DNA of 64,000 nt from Cordilura impudica (GCA_963682025.1 OY821518.1:11188600-11252599), one strand, 5' to 3'; shown: positions 45,113 through 55,765, numbered from the stretch's first letter. Program-made: numbers and translations. The notes: a model not told the origin generated them from the sequence alone.

Positions 45113-45295
45113 TTTTTTTTTTTTTATATATATATTTTTTTTTTTTTTTTTTTTTTTTTATTATTTTTTTTTTTTTTAATAATTTTTTTTTTTGATATAA
45201 TTTTTATTTTTTTTTTTTTTAAATTTTTTTTTCCTCTTTTTTTTTTTTCTAATTAATTTATTTTATTTATTTCTTTTCATTTTTTTTTTTACGTT
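45070..45295. repeat. ~220-bp poly(T)-rich tract in LTR element
   Basis: Nearly uninterrupted T (A on the element's sense strand) with TATATATA and short AAT breaks, between the gag-protease stop and the polypurine tract. The missing pol region would be expected here, so the tract may mark a deletion or filler junction. Its exact length could be affected by assembly. Confidence 0.8.
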
Positions 45296-45324
45296 GTTCT
45301 CCAAATTGGTGAGTGCGCTCATTT

Positions 45325-46980
45325 TTACGGTACCATATCTAGCACCTGAGAGTGTCCCCGACACTCTAATTTTTCCACGGTTCGGTTTAGCATTTTGAGC
45401 TTGACATGCGGTTCATTCGGTCGTTCAATTTTGAATTGGCGAGGCTTGTTGAATCGCTCGGGTTTTCTTATTCGGACCCCTTTGAATAAACATGTGGAAC
45501 TGTAGTGGGGCTCAGGGCGATCACGTAGTCTGTGTGGCTTAACTTTAGGTTGTGGCGCTGATATAGGTGCTGGAGAAGGAATAGGTGGTGGTGATAAGGG
45601 TAGGTCTGCTACTACTGGTGGGGATTGCGTGGCCGCCTCTGCGCGGTTACCATTACCTCCGTTGGGCGAAATTACCCGAGGGTTGGTAGCCGGGTCCACC
45701 GGTACTTGCCTCTTTTCATGGGCGACCGCCGGGGTTTGGGAGATTCGAACCCTTCGTCTGTACGATAGTGGTGGTGGCCTTACGTTACTGGTGGTGTCTT
45801 CAACTGGTGGCGGATACGGGATCTGGCGACCTATTGTCGCTAGCCGCATATGCTGTGCGACTTTTCGGTTCACCTTTTTAGTGACATTTGAATGTTTCAT
45901 CGGGTGCATGGGTCCTTTGAGGGAATGGGAGGTGTGTTTATTTGGGTTTGGCAGGGGGTTACCGTCTAAAATTATCTCCAAATTGAATGAACGGAGGAAG
46001 TCCATACCCAGTATCATGGGTTCGGCTAGCGTGGGTATTACCGATGTCATCAGGGTAACCTTCCTGGCGTTATACTCGATTTGCACGGTATAGGCGTTTA
46101 GGCGGGCTACTAGGGACTGGTCGGCCATTTGGACACTTCCGCGGCTATTTGTTCGTGGCACGTTCAGCCTTTCTAGCTGTTCCCCAATAGTTTTGCTGAT
46201 GAAGGTGCAGGAGGAACCTGTGTCAACGAGCGCTTGCATCGTGTACCCTTGCAGCTTTACTTGTAGATAGAATCGGCTGTCCTGTTCTGGGGGGGAAACG
46301 GTGTTAGGTTTTGGTTGTTGCTTCTGGCAATGGCAGTCCCGGGTGAGAGTGCCATCCTGCCCGCAATACGAGCAAAACCTTCTGGGATGGTTTGGGCAGT
46401 CCCCGCGTTTGTGCCCCTGCGCCTTGCACTGCCAACACCGGTCCCAGCGATGATATTGCCCCTCGACGACCATGTGGGAGGTCGGTGGCCGTTCTTCTTT
46501 TTTCAGGGACTCGTATTCGTCTGTTAAGGCAATCAGTTCATCGAGGGTTGCGAAGTCGTTGCGCCGTACATAATGCCGGTATTCGGTGCAGAGGCCATCA
46601 TATATTCGGTCCAGATGATTGACTGTCCGCAGCTGTGGGTGTTGTCGGGCGAGCGTTAGCATGCTCAATATGAAATCTTTTGCCCTCTCGCGGTTGGTCT
46701 GCCTTCGATTATAAAAAGATTGTTCGAGGTGCGCTAGATGCCGTCTCGGCAGGAAGAATTTCTCTGCCTCATTTCTAAATTCGGCCCATGTTGTTATATG
46801 GCAACGCTTAACACGGTACCACTTGAGGGCGTTGCCATTAAGGACCACCAACAGAGATGGTAGTAGCCTGTCCAGTGCAATCTGGTAACATTCTGCTAGC
46901 TCCTCGAATCTCTCGAGAAAATCTACCAGTTCATTATCGTTGCCGCCATACTTGAGGTCCCAGCGTTGAACAGTGGCCAT
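45325..46980 (-). CDS. Gag-protease polyprotein of the LTR retrotransposon (551 aa)
   Basis: Open from ATG 46980. Residues about 1-165 are a retrotransposon capsid-like region (ALKWYRVKRCHITTWAEFRN...FFLPRRH and LDRIYDGLCTEYRHYV). A zinc knuckle CWQCKAQGHKRGDC at 182-195 is C-x2-C-x4-H-x4-C. A second, CSYCGQDGTLTRDC at 203-216, has Thr in place of His. An aspartic protease follows with LVDTGSSCTFIS at 251-262 and PMILGMDFL near 320. The C-terminal ~200 residues are proline- and arginine-rich, and the frame stops at 45325. No reverse transcriptase follows, so replication would need enzymes supplied in trans. The intact long frame fits the young LTRs. Clade by inference: Osvaldo-like Ty3/gypsy. 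Confidence 0.9.
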   Translation of the reverse strand: MATVQRWDLKYGGNDNELVDFLERFEELAECYQIALDRLLPSLLVVLNGNALKWYRVKRCHITTWAEFRNEAEKFFLPRRHLAHLEQSFYNRRQTNRERAKDFILSMLTLARQHPQLRTVNHLDRIYDGLCTEYRHYVRRNDFATLDELIALTDEYESLKKEERPPTSHMVVEGQYHRWDRCWQCKAQGHKRGDCPNHPRRFCSYCGQDGTLTRDCHCQKQQPKPNTVSPPEQDSRFYLQVKLQGYTMQALVDTGSSCTFISKTIGEQLERLNVPRTNSRGSVQMADQSLVARLNAYTVQIEYNARKVTLMTSVIPTLAEPMILGMDFLRSFNLEIILDGNPLPNPNKHTSHSLKGPMHPMKHSNVTKKVNRKVAQHMRLATIGRQIPYPPPVEDTTSNVRPPPLSYRRRVRISQTPAVAHEKRQVPVDPATNPRVISPNGGNGNRAEAATQSPPVVADLPLSPPPIPSPAPISAPQPKVKPHRLRDRPEPHYSSTCLFKGVRIRKPERFNKPRQFKIERPNEPHVKLKMLNRTVEKLECRGHSQVLDMVP

Positions 46981-46999
46981 TATTTCACTATCCGAAATT

Positions 47000-47419
47000 T
47001 CAGACCTCCGCGGGTTTTTTTACCTCGGGTGGGGGCTTAGTGCTGCGGGACGGAACTGGTATGTTGGTGGCCTCCTCGTGGATTATTCTGTTCTCTTCTG
47101 ACCTTACCTCCTCTTCTAGGTCTTTCAGTATGTTCTCGGTGGATGGTCGTAGTCTTTTCGCGCGTATATAGTCGACAAGCCTTCTCCGTAGGTGTTCCAC
47201 CGTGAAGCCGGCACTGTCTATGCCGCATTTTCTACAATGTTCGATGAGCTGTTCTTTTCGCAGTAGATGGACCCAGCCGTGTGTATCGGTAGTTAGGTGA
47301 TTGTTAGTTGAGAACTCTGGGGTGTTGTCAGGTTGTCTTGCACCCAATTCGGTCTCGTTGGCGGTTTTATCGGATTTTCCGCATTCCGTTTTCGAATTGG
47401 GTCCCTGCTCGGGCGCCAT
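47000..47419 (-). CDS. Leading ORF of LTR element with SAP-like motif (139 aa)
   Basis: ATG at 47419 lies at the edge of the primer-binding site, so the tRNA-complementary bases encode MAPEQGP. Residues about 52-86 (WVHLLRKEQLIEHCRKCGID, then VEHLRRRLVDYI) look like a SAP-type helix-extension-helix DNA/RNA-binding motif. They are followed by an acidic, probably helical stretch (ENILKDLEEEVRSEEN). It stops 19 bp before the gag-protease ATG and in a different frame. The next protein would need reinitiation, a frameshift or a spliced transcript. It could instead be the front of a longer ancestral Gag separated by one frameshift. Confidence 0.65.
   Translation of the reverse strand: MAPEQGPNSKTECGKSDKTANETELGARQPDNTPEFSTNNHLTTDTHGWVHLLRKEQLIEHCRKCGIDSAGFTVEHLRRRLVDYIRAKRLRPSTENILKDLEEEVRSEENRIIHEEATNIPVPSRSTKPPPEVKKPAEV
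47401..47418 (-). other. Primer-binding site, tRNA-Lys type
   Basis: On the minus strand TGGCGCCCGAGCAGGGAC begins two bases inside the 5' LTR. It matches 17 of 18 bases of the tRNA-Lys primer site used by lentiviruses and by the fly element Osvaldo (TGGCGCCCGAACAGGGAC). Confidence 0.88.
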
Positions 47420-47657
47420 TTATAACAAGAGTTTTAGTCGACGGCCGGGGTAGTTCGGTCGTCTCCAGGGTCAGCGTAAGGACCCTTAAACCTTATGCAA
47501 TAAAACACGATAGCCTTTCAGTTACAATGTAATTTATTAAGTGCTAATTTGTGTATATATATAGGTTCACCTGTATCTATATATGTATGAAGACGCGACT
47601 GACAACAGTTCTGCTTTCGTATTATCGGGAGGTCGGCTATGCTAGCCGGTAGCTGGT

Positions 47658-48692
47658 GACTTGAGTATACTGGTCGGCAGATGGCGGCGCAGTGGTTGAC
47701 TCGGTTGACAGGTGGCGCGATTACTGGCCGGCAGGTGATGGCGTAGTGGTTGACTCGGGTTCGTCGAGCGACAGGCGTTACGACTACTGGCTGACGGATG
47801 GCAGCGTAGTGGTATGCTGGAGTGCGTCGGTCGACGGGCGGTGCGACTACTGGCCAACAGGTGGCGGCGTGATCGGTCGTATGATGGCTTGGATGCGCCG
47901 ATTGCTGATTTCGGCGCTGAGTTGCTACTGGCAGACAGATGGCGGCACCGTGAGTGGCGTGGATGTGCCGGCTGATGGTAGCAGGAGTGCGGTGATACTG
48001 GTCGACAGATGGCGGCACAGTAGGTGGCCTGGCACGACTATGCTAGCAGGCAGGTGGCGGCACAGCGGATGGCTTAGATGCGCCGATTGATGATTTCGGC
48101 GTTGCGTTGCTACTGGCAGACAGATGGCGGCACAGTAGATGCTTTGGTGCGCCGGCTGATGGTATTGGTAGTGCGGCGACACTGGCAGGCAGATGACGGC
48201 ACCGTAGGTGGCGTGGATGTGCCGGCTGATGATATCAGGAATGCGGTGATACTGGTCGACAGATGGCGGCACAGTAGGTGTCTTGGCACGACTATGCTAG
48301 CAGTCAGATGTCGGCACAGTAGATGGCCTGGCACGACTATGCTAGCAGGCAGATGGCAGCACAGTAGATGGCTTAATGTGCCGATTGATGATTTCGGCGT
48401 TGCGTTGATACTGGCAGACAGATGGCGGCTCAGTAGGTGGCTTTGGTGCGCCGGCTGATGGTATTGGCAGTGCGATGACACAGGCAGGCAGATGGCAGCA
48501 CCGTGGGTGGCGTGGATGTGCCGGCTGATGATATCAGGAGTGCGGTGATACTGGTCGACAGATGGCGGCACAGTAGGTGGCCTGACACGACTATGCTAGC
48601 AGGCAGATGGCGGCACAGTAGATGGCTTAGATGCGCCGCTTGATGATTTCGGTGTTGTGTTGACACTGGCAGACAGGTGGCGGCACAGTAGG
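47658..48692. repeat. Minisatellite inside 5' LTR
   Basis: Same CAGATGGCGGCACAGTAG-centred repeat and linkers, in the same order as in the 3' LTR. Confidence 0.85.
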
Positions 48693-48854
48693 TGGCGTGG
48701 CTCGGGCGTACAGGTAGTCGATGGCGCGACCGGTCGGGAGAGCGTCAGCAGCCTGCAGAAGGCGGTAGTGCGACTAGAGTTGCTGTCGTGAGCTGCGCTG
48801 TGTCTTGGCCACCTGTAATGATAAGAGCGGGGTTAGTCGGGAGCAGTCAGCACA

Positions 48855-49361
48855 GGCCGCTGGATTTGAGAGCAGTCAGCCGTTAAGCCGCTGGATTATC
48901 GGGAGCAGTCAGCCGTGAAGCCGCTGGATTATCGGGAGCAGTCAGCCGTTAAGCCGCTGGATTATCGGGAGCAGTCAGCCGTTAAGCCGCTGGATTATCG
49001 GGAGCAGTCAGCCGTGAAGCCGCTGGATTATCGGGAGCAGTCAGCCGTTAAGCCGCTGGATTATCGGGAGCAGTCAGCCGTTAAGCCGCTGGATTATCGG
49101 GAGCAGTCAGCCGTTAAGCCGCTGGATTATCGGGAGCAGTCAGCCGTTAAGCCGCTGGATTATCGGGAGCAGTCAGCCGTTAAGCCGCTGGATTATCGGG
49201 AGCAGTCAGCCGTTAAGCTGCTGGATTATCGGGAGCAGTCAGCCGTGAAGCCGCTGGATTATCGGGAGCAGTCAGCCGTTAAGCCGCTGGATTATCGGGA
49301 GCAGTCAGCCGTGAAGCCGCTGGATTATCGGGAGCAGTCAGCCGTTAAGCCGCTGGATTAA
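48855..49361 (+). repeat. 33-bp tandem repeat inside 5' LTR
   Basis: Same copy number and same GTTAAG/GTGAAG pattern as in the 3' LTR, with one C-to-T change at 49219. Retention of the full pattern in both LTRs shows no copy-number change since insertion. Confidence 0.95.
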
Positions 49362-49809
49362 TATGGATGACAACCGGTACCGATCGTCTTTAAAAAGTTG
49401 GAAATATCTTTTAGTAAGATATACCGTTCAGCTTTAGCGCCGAAAACTCAATCCCCATCCTCAGACCAACCTTGCTTTCTTATGTATATAATTTCATATA
49501 CCAAGTGAGAATTAAAAAATATCATTTGCTTTAGCCACTTAATAACTATTTTTAGCAGGCAGAAGTGTGGCTTGTTTTGTTCATGTTTGGTTGATTGTAT
49601 TAAAATGATGTGTGGCTGGTCTGTTGTTCATGTTTGGTTGAATGTGTATGCTTTACTGTTGTGACGTAGATGTTTACTAAATGAGAAATGATGTGTGGCT
49701 TGGTGTTATTGATGTTTAGTTGATTGTGTATTTATTATTGCTTTTACTAGAAGCTTGGTTTGGTTGATGGTGGCTTTTATGTGCAACGCAATTTGCGTTG
49801 TTACACCAT

Positions 49810-50250
49810 TTTGAATGAATGATGCTTGGCGCAAAATATGGCCAGAATGTGTGCACAAGAAAAAAGGAGAAAGTTAAATTTTTTTAGTTGATGTTTGTCA
49901 AGAAATCGCTAACTTGGCAGCAAGAGAGTCTAATTTTGGAGGGATCGATGAGACTGACATAGATGAGATGCTTCACATATTCAAGAAATGTCTAACGATG
50001 AATGAATTTAACTGGATTTGGAAATTTCTGATGAAGAAGACAGCTCAGTAGAGCGAAAGCCATGAGCTTAATTGATGAAGCCATAGAAATTTTTTCAAAA
50101 AATTATCCTGGCAACGAAAGAAGCTCAAAAGTATCTCGTGCGCTAGCAACAGATATCAATTGTTACAAGAAGCTTTACCTAGAAATAAAGCAAAATGCAT
50201 TTCAGCAAACTTTGGGCAATTTTTTCAGCGATTCCAATGGCTATAAGCAG
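49810..50250 (+). pseudogene. Tigger-type transposase, C-terminal part
   Basis: Resumes right after the LTR element with NDAWRKIWPECVHKK (49822-49866), the AW.KIWPECVH block typical of Tigger. It continues with IDETDIDEMLHIFKKCLTMN (49944-50005) and then, after stops, SLIDEAIEIFSKNYPGNERS, KVSRALATDINCYKKLYLEI and FQQTLGNFF (50064-50230). This is the expected order after the DDE domain, confirming that one element was split by the retrotransposon. Confidence 0.85.
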
Positions 50251-50480
50251 CTCATTTACAGGGTCCGAATAATTTTTTTTTACTAATTATTTATTCATTT
50301 ATATTTTTATTTTTTTAAATTGAATTTCTACTGTTTTTAAAGTTTCTTCTTTTTTTTAACATTTAAGAACAAAAAAAAAAGATATATTTTATATTGTGCA
50401 AAATCGTAATTCTCTTTGCTTCGTTTCATTTGGCGTCACGTTATTATCAAACGTATCCACGACGCAAATCGAGTTCTTAG

Positions 50481-52885
50481 TGTAAATTGGTTGTTTTTTA
50501 ATTTTATAAAACGATTATTCAAACAATTCACAAACAATCAAGTTTCTGTCATAATACTGTATAACTATGTATTTCAAAAAATAATTTGTAATAAAAATAT
50601 CACAATTAACGTATATTTCCTTCTACGTTACTTTTCCCGGAATGCATCCTCGACGTGTTACGAGTTTTACCTGTATTTGAAAATAGAAAATATTTTCTTC
50701 CCAATATTATGTTTAACTTTCAAATAATTTTTACATCAAACATTTAAAATTTCAAACCAAGAATATTTTCTCTTATCCCTTAAATGTTTTAGAATATTTA
50801 ATTAATTTAATCAATAAATAAATATATTTTATTCTCAAATATTTGTTGAGAAATTTTTAATGCAAAAATGTATGTATATTTTTCTGCATTAAAATTTTTC
50901 TAATAATCAAATACATCTCAGCATAATATTTTATACCTTGGAAAAATACTATCTCTAAAAAATGTATGCTTCCACCAAAACTTATTTCTTTTTTTTCAAC
51001 CTTTTAAAAAAATATTTTTAAATCAAACAAATTTTTTAATAATTTTTCATATAAAATATTATTTTAACCGAAATTTGAAAAAATTTTAAAGTAACGAAAA
51101 AATTATTTTTTAGATCAAGAAGTTTTTTAACAGAAAAAAATTTGACCTTAAAATAAGAAATAAATAAAAAAATTCCTCCACGTTTTTCTCCTATTACAAA
51201 TATATTTTTTGTTCAAAATGTTATTCCGTCACAAATATGACGATTAGATAAACTATTAGTAAAAATAACGACTCGGGTGCCTAAAATTCGGCTATATATA
51301 TATATACAATGAAATTTAATGAATTTTATTTAAAAATTCGCAATTTATTGAATTAAATATTCATAATTTTTTATAATATATAGATTTAAAAAAAAACTTA
51401 TGAAAAAATTTAATAAAAAATAAAATTTCTTAGAATTTGCACTTTAATTTCGAGGGCTGTTAAATTAGTGATATACTTCGCCAACATTTTAGATGATAGT
51501 TCTGGCAGTTCTTACAGCTTTGTTAAACAATGATTTTCTTTACTTTCTTTTTTTGTGGCCCTATGCTCCTCATAGGAGTGACAGGATTTAATATATATAT
51601 AATATAACATATATAATTTTCTTTCAAGGATTATTGTAGATTTTCAAATGGATTTTTACGGTTACGCTTTATAGTATTTTCCTTAAAATATTTTTCGTTT
51701 TAGTTATTTATGAATGTGAATTCATAATGCATCCCTAAGGCTGAAACTTTCGCATGAACTGCACTGGTGGTTAGCATGAAACTTTACAAGTAAACATGTA
51801 ACAATCAATGCACAATAAGAGACATTTGAGTGCCCTATATGCAAACAATACAGACTGTTGTTGATTACCTCTAGAAATATCGAAACAACATTTAGAAACC
51901 TTTTTTCTTACTAAGAATTTTGAATTTAAAAATAAAATTAAAATTATTTTAATCCGCATTTGTCTAATAAAAACCTATATAATAAAGTGTAGCCTATCAA
52001 AAGACTCATACAAGCGCAGCATAATTTTTCTAAAAATTTCTTAGTTTCGCCAACTAACAAAACTTTTAAACCAACACGTTTTAGTTACACTACTTGTATG
52101 AGTGAATTTCCTTCCAAAGCAGCCTCAAAATATTAAGTGCTCTCTACTTAAATTACTTGAAACAATAAAGTTTCGTCGAAAGTAATGAAAAAAAGCCCCA
52201 CTATATCGCAAATAAACAATTTTCTTAGAAAGTTTCTAAATCACTGAGTTGAAAAGAATACAAAATGAAAAAAAAAATACAAAATAAATTTATGAAATTA
52301 AAAACTTGATTTAGGAAATACAAATAATTAAAATTTGTTCAAACATTGTGAACAGGAAACGTTGCTGTGGCATTACAATTACAACTCAACAACAAAGAAG
52401 CAATTAACTGAAGAAACCTATCAAATGTTGTGTAAAGGTTAATCGTATCAATGATTTGTGACATGTGTTTTCACGCTAAAACAATAATGCATGAAATTCT
52501 AAACAAAAAAACCAACAAATAACTAAAATTAAAACCCCCAGCAAGATATTAAATTACAATTACATACAATATCAGTTTTAAAAACATGACCTTTAATATG
52601 CTACAATTTAAATGTACACACATACTCCAACACCAATACATATGCAAATATAATTTACCAAAGTTTCTTTAGATATAAAGGGAAGGCAACCTAGAACAAA
52701 ATATAAAATAATAAATATTTTTTTTTTTTAATATTAAATATTTTAAAAGCAGTTATTACACTATAAAAATTGCTTACCTAAGTTTAAAACCGAAATTGGT
52801 TTTCGAATTAATAATTCCATATAAATTCACTGGTCTGAAAAGTGTCAAGATGTATAAAAATATACGTTTCTTACTACTTCTTCGA
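50481..52885. other. AT-rich stretch, no gene seen
   Basis: Short frames only. Contains a (TA)n run at 51293-51304 and another near 51591-51605. Many A/T homopolymers; no protein motif recognised on either strand. Confidence 0.5.
51413..51472 (+). mobile_element. Helitron-like relic (3' end only)
   Basis: AAAAATAAAATTTCTTAGAA followed by TTTGCACTTTAATTTCGAGG and GCTGTTAAATTAG resembles the last 60 bp of copies A-D. The hairpin and the terminal CTAG are both decayed. Confidence 0.55.
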
Positions 52886-52889
52886 AGGA

Positions 52890-55385
52890 CAAAAATCATG
52901 TGGGTCCGTTCGCACGGGAGATGTGTAAACATCTAGTAATTAAAGATTTTTTTTATAGCACTTTCTTAAAATCAAACAGAAAGCGTATCACTTATAGCAA
53001 TCAACTGCAGGGGCCCAGTTAATATAAAAATATTTATAATTATTTATTATTTTAACCGGTTAATTTTTAATTTTTCGTTTTTATACCCAATACCACTATG
53101 TGGTTTGGGTATAATGACTTTGTGCTGCTGTTTGTAACAACCAAAATATTTGACCTACACCCATCTTTAATTATACCGATCGAATCAGCATCACTATCTG
53201 ATTCGATTTAACGATGTCCGTCCGTCCATCCGTCCGTCCATCCATGTAAAGTTTGTAATCAAACTGCAGGTCGCAAATATGAGTATATTTCGATGAAATT
53301 TGGTATTTAATCTTTTGCCGGCCATGGGATGAAAGCTGTTGAAATTGGTGAGAATCGGTCCATGTTCAGACCTAGCCCCCATACAAATGACCCCTATGAA
53401 ATCAACATATATTGCCATAAGATCCAAATTATCATACAAATCTTAGTCAAATTGGGTTTGTATGTATATATTACATCCATTAATCAGTAGTCAAAAAATG
53501 ATCCCTATTGTACAATTCTTAGTAATAGGCCCCATAAAGAGCTGCTTCCCGATCTTCAGTTAAATCTATCAAAAAACAAAAATATTGCACTGATTCTTCT
53601 CAAGTTTTGTTTGTATATATTTTTGCAAAATACAAGAGACTTTACCTAACATGGTCAGGATCGGTCCATTTTTGGGCCTAGTCCCCATATAGATATAGCA
53701 TCCGATATAAAATTTTTCATATTTGCAGCCGAAAAAATTAATAAAAATCCCACTCAAATTTGGTTTATGCTTATTTTCTATATCCAGTTAGTTGGGCCTG
53801 AGAGATAGGGTCTCTAAACGCATGGTATAGGGTATCGTATAGTCGGTCTAGACCGACTATAACTTTCTTACTTTTTTATTTTTTATTTTTAATTTTTCCT
53901 TTTTCATTTTTCATTTTTAATTTTTTTTTAATTTTTAATTTTTTATTTTTTATTTTTCATTCTTTAATTTTAATTTTTTAATTTTTAATTTTTTTCACTT
54001 TTCATTTTTTTTTTTCATTTTTAATTTTTTTTCTTCATTTTACATTTTTAATTTTTTATTTTTCAATTTTCATTTTTTATTTTCATTTTTTATATTTAAT
54101 GTTTAATTTTTCATTTTTTATTTTTCATTTTTCATTTTTAATTTTTCATTTTTAATTTCAGTTTTTCATTTTCCATTTCTTATTTTTTATGTTTCATTTT
54201 TTATTTTTCATTTTTATTTTTAATTTTGTAGTTTTAATTTTTTTTTTATTCATTTCTTATATTTTATTTTTCATTTTTCCTTTTTATTTTTTTTTTAATT
54301 TTTAATTTTTTATTTTTCGATTTTCAATTTTCATTTTTTATTTTTAATTTTTTTATTTTTAATTTTTCATTATTCATTTTTCATTATTCATTATTCATTT
54401 TTCATTTTCCATTTTTCATATTTCATTTTTCATTTTTCATTTTTCATTTTTCATTATTCATTTTTAATTTTTCGTTTTTCATTTTTCATTTATCATTTTT
54501 TATTTTTCATTTTTATTTTACATGTTTCATTTTTTATTTTTAATTTTTTATTTTTCATATTTCATTTTTTATTTTCCGTTTTGAATTTTTCGTTTTTCAT
54601 TTTTAATTTTTCGTTTTTCATTTTTCATTATTCATTTTTAATTTTTCGTTTTTCATTTATCATTTTTCATTTTTCATTTTTAATTTTTATTTTAAATTTT
54701 TTATTTTTCATTTTTTATTTTTTATTTTTCATTTTTAATTTTTCATTATTCATTATTCATTTTTAATTTTTAATTTTTCATTTTTCATTTTTCATTATTC
54801 ATTTTTAATTTTTCGTTTTTCATTTTTCATTTATCATTTTTTATTTTTCATTTTTATTTTACATGTTTCATTTTTTATTTTTAATTTTTTATTTTTCATT
54901 TTTCATTTTTCATTTTTAATTTTTAATTTTTAATTTTTAATTTTTTATTTTTCGTTTTTAATTTTTCGTTTTTCATTTTTAATTTTTCGTTTTTCATTTT
55001 TCATTATTCATTTTTAATTTTTGGTTTTTTATTTATCATTTTTCATTTTTCATTTTTAATTTTTCATTTTTTATTTTAAATTTTTTATTTTTCATTTTTT
55101 ATTTTTATTTTTCATTTTTCATTTTTAATTTTTCATTATTCATTTTTAATTTTTAATTTTTCATTTTTTTTTTCTCATTTTTCATCTTTCATTTTTTATT
55201 TTTAATTTTTTTTTCATTTTTTATTTTTCATTTTTAATTTTCAAACAGGTTATCATAATATCATAATCTTTTCGCCAATACAATCACATTTTGCCTTACG
55301 ACTCACACGTTACGCTTACATGTTACGCTGTTTTTGAAATTTACCCCCCTGCGCGTATATATGTTTACACATCAAAAATTTCTTG
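52890..55385 (+). repeat. Element X, copy 6 (complete, with Y copy 3 inside)
   Basis: The left arm (52895-53060: CATGTGGGTCCGTTCGCACG, AGATGTGTAAACATCTAGTA, GCAACTGCAGGGGC-like, AACCGGTTAATTTTTAATTT) is followed by Y copy 3 (53082-53874). A ~1.37-kb core of TTTTTCATTTTTAATTTTTT-type follows (53875-55240), then the right arm (55245-55375: ATCATAATCTTTTCGCCAAT, TTACGCTGTTTTTGAAATTT, CCTGCGCGTATATATG). The longest core in the window. Confidence 0.82.
53082..53874 (+). repeat. Repeat Y, copy 3
   Basis: Begins TATACCCAATACCACTATG and ends at the perfect 24-bp palindrome (53838-53861, core AGTCGGTCTAGACCGACT) plus TTTCTTACTT. Internal boxes are as in copies 1 and 2; the CCGT run is shortened (CCGTCCGTCCATCCGTCCGT). 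It lies inside the core of element X. Confidence 0.88.
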
Positions 55386-55594
55386 TAACTTTCTCTAGTC
55401 AGTAGGAGACTTTAAAAAGTGCTTGATTATAAAAATTAATGAAGATTACCGTAAGTTACCAGCTCTAACGGGAGCTGTTTAATATATTTCGTTAATATAG
55501 TGGATTTAAGTGTTATTAAGGATACTGAACTCGGTTTAAAATATTCCATATTATAACTTTTTATTAAGTAGTTTTTAAAAAATCCTTTAAGTGG

Positions 55595-55690
55595 GTACGA
55601 TTTGTTTTTGCTTTAAAACAACTCTCAGAGGACATCTCCCCTAAATGCAGTTTATAATGTTGAGAAAAAAGCCCATCCAATATTTTTAAT
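55595..55690 (-). mobile_element. LINE 3'-end fragment (weak)
   Basis: ACTCTCAGAGGACATCTCCC then CTAAATGCAGTTTATAATGTTG aligns with the 3' end of the LINE at 13.5 kb (ACTCAGGGGATGCCCCCTAC, AATGCAGTGCATTGTGTTG) with many mismatches. Confidence 0.4.
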
Positions 55691-55765
55691 ACATTTCGCA
55701 AACAGTTTTGATTAGCAACTTTTTAAAATTAATTACAATAATTTGTAGTATAATTTAATAGCAAT

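Larger units (their letters stand above)
47421..49805 (-). repeat. 5' LTR (2385 bp)
   Basis: Nearly identical to 42543-44928; three differences were seen by eye. The one-base loss relative to 43498 changes the downstream frames of the internal minisatellite, again arguing that the LTR frames are not genes. Being 5' in the element's orientation, it should hold the promoter; TATATATATAGG near 47556-47567 is present but not clearly a TATA box for the minus strand. Confidence 0.93.
42539..49809 (-). mobile_element. Non-autonomous LTR retrotransposon (gag-protease only)
   Basis: LTRs of 2386 and 2385 bp flank 2.49 kb of internal DNA, with CCAT directly repeated outside (42539-42542 and 49806-49809). 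It is oriented on the minus strand: the 5' LTR is at 47421-49805, with the primer-binding site just inside it, and a G-rich polypurine tract borders the 3' LTR. LTR ends are TGTAAC...TTATA. Only three LTR differences were found by eye (SNP at 42767/47645, one-base deletion opposite 43498, SNP at 49219), so the insertion is young. Reverse transcriptase, RNase H and integrase are absent. It sits inside the Tigger transposase. Confidence 0.93.
41228..50480 (+). mobile_element. Tigger/pogo-type DNA transposon, interrupted by an LTR element
   Basis: The left end CAGGCAGACCTCATTTCG follows TA and is trailed by GGCTTCGCTTTGCGTCG, close to the CAGGCA.ACCTCGTTT ends and TTCGCTTT subterminal repeats of Tigger elements. 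The right end is degenerate near 50420-50480 (TTGCTTCGTTTCATTTGGCG, ACGCAAATCGAG). Transposase pieces lie at 41430-42538 and 49810-50250; the 7.26 kb between is the LTR retrotransposon plus its target duplication. Confidence 0.8.

Noticed and set aside
45629..46622. Plus-strand frames of 70-154 codons opposite gag
   Set aside because: They are antisense shadows of the intact gag-protease ORF.
42539..49809. Endogenous retrovirus with env
   Set aside because: No env, RT or integrase frame exists between the LTRs; only a SAP-like ORF and gag-protease are present.
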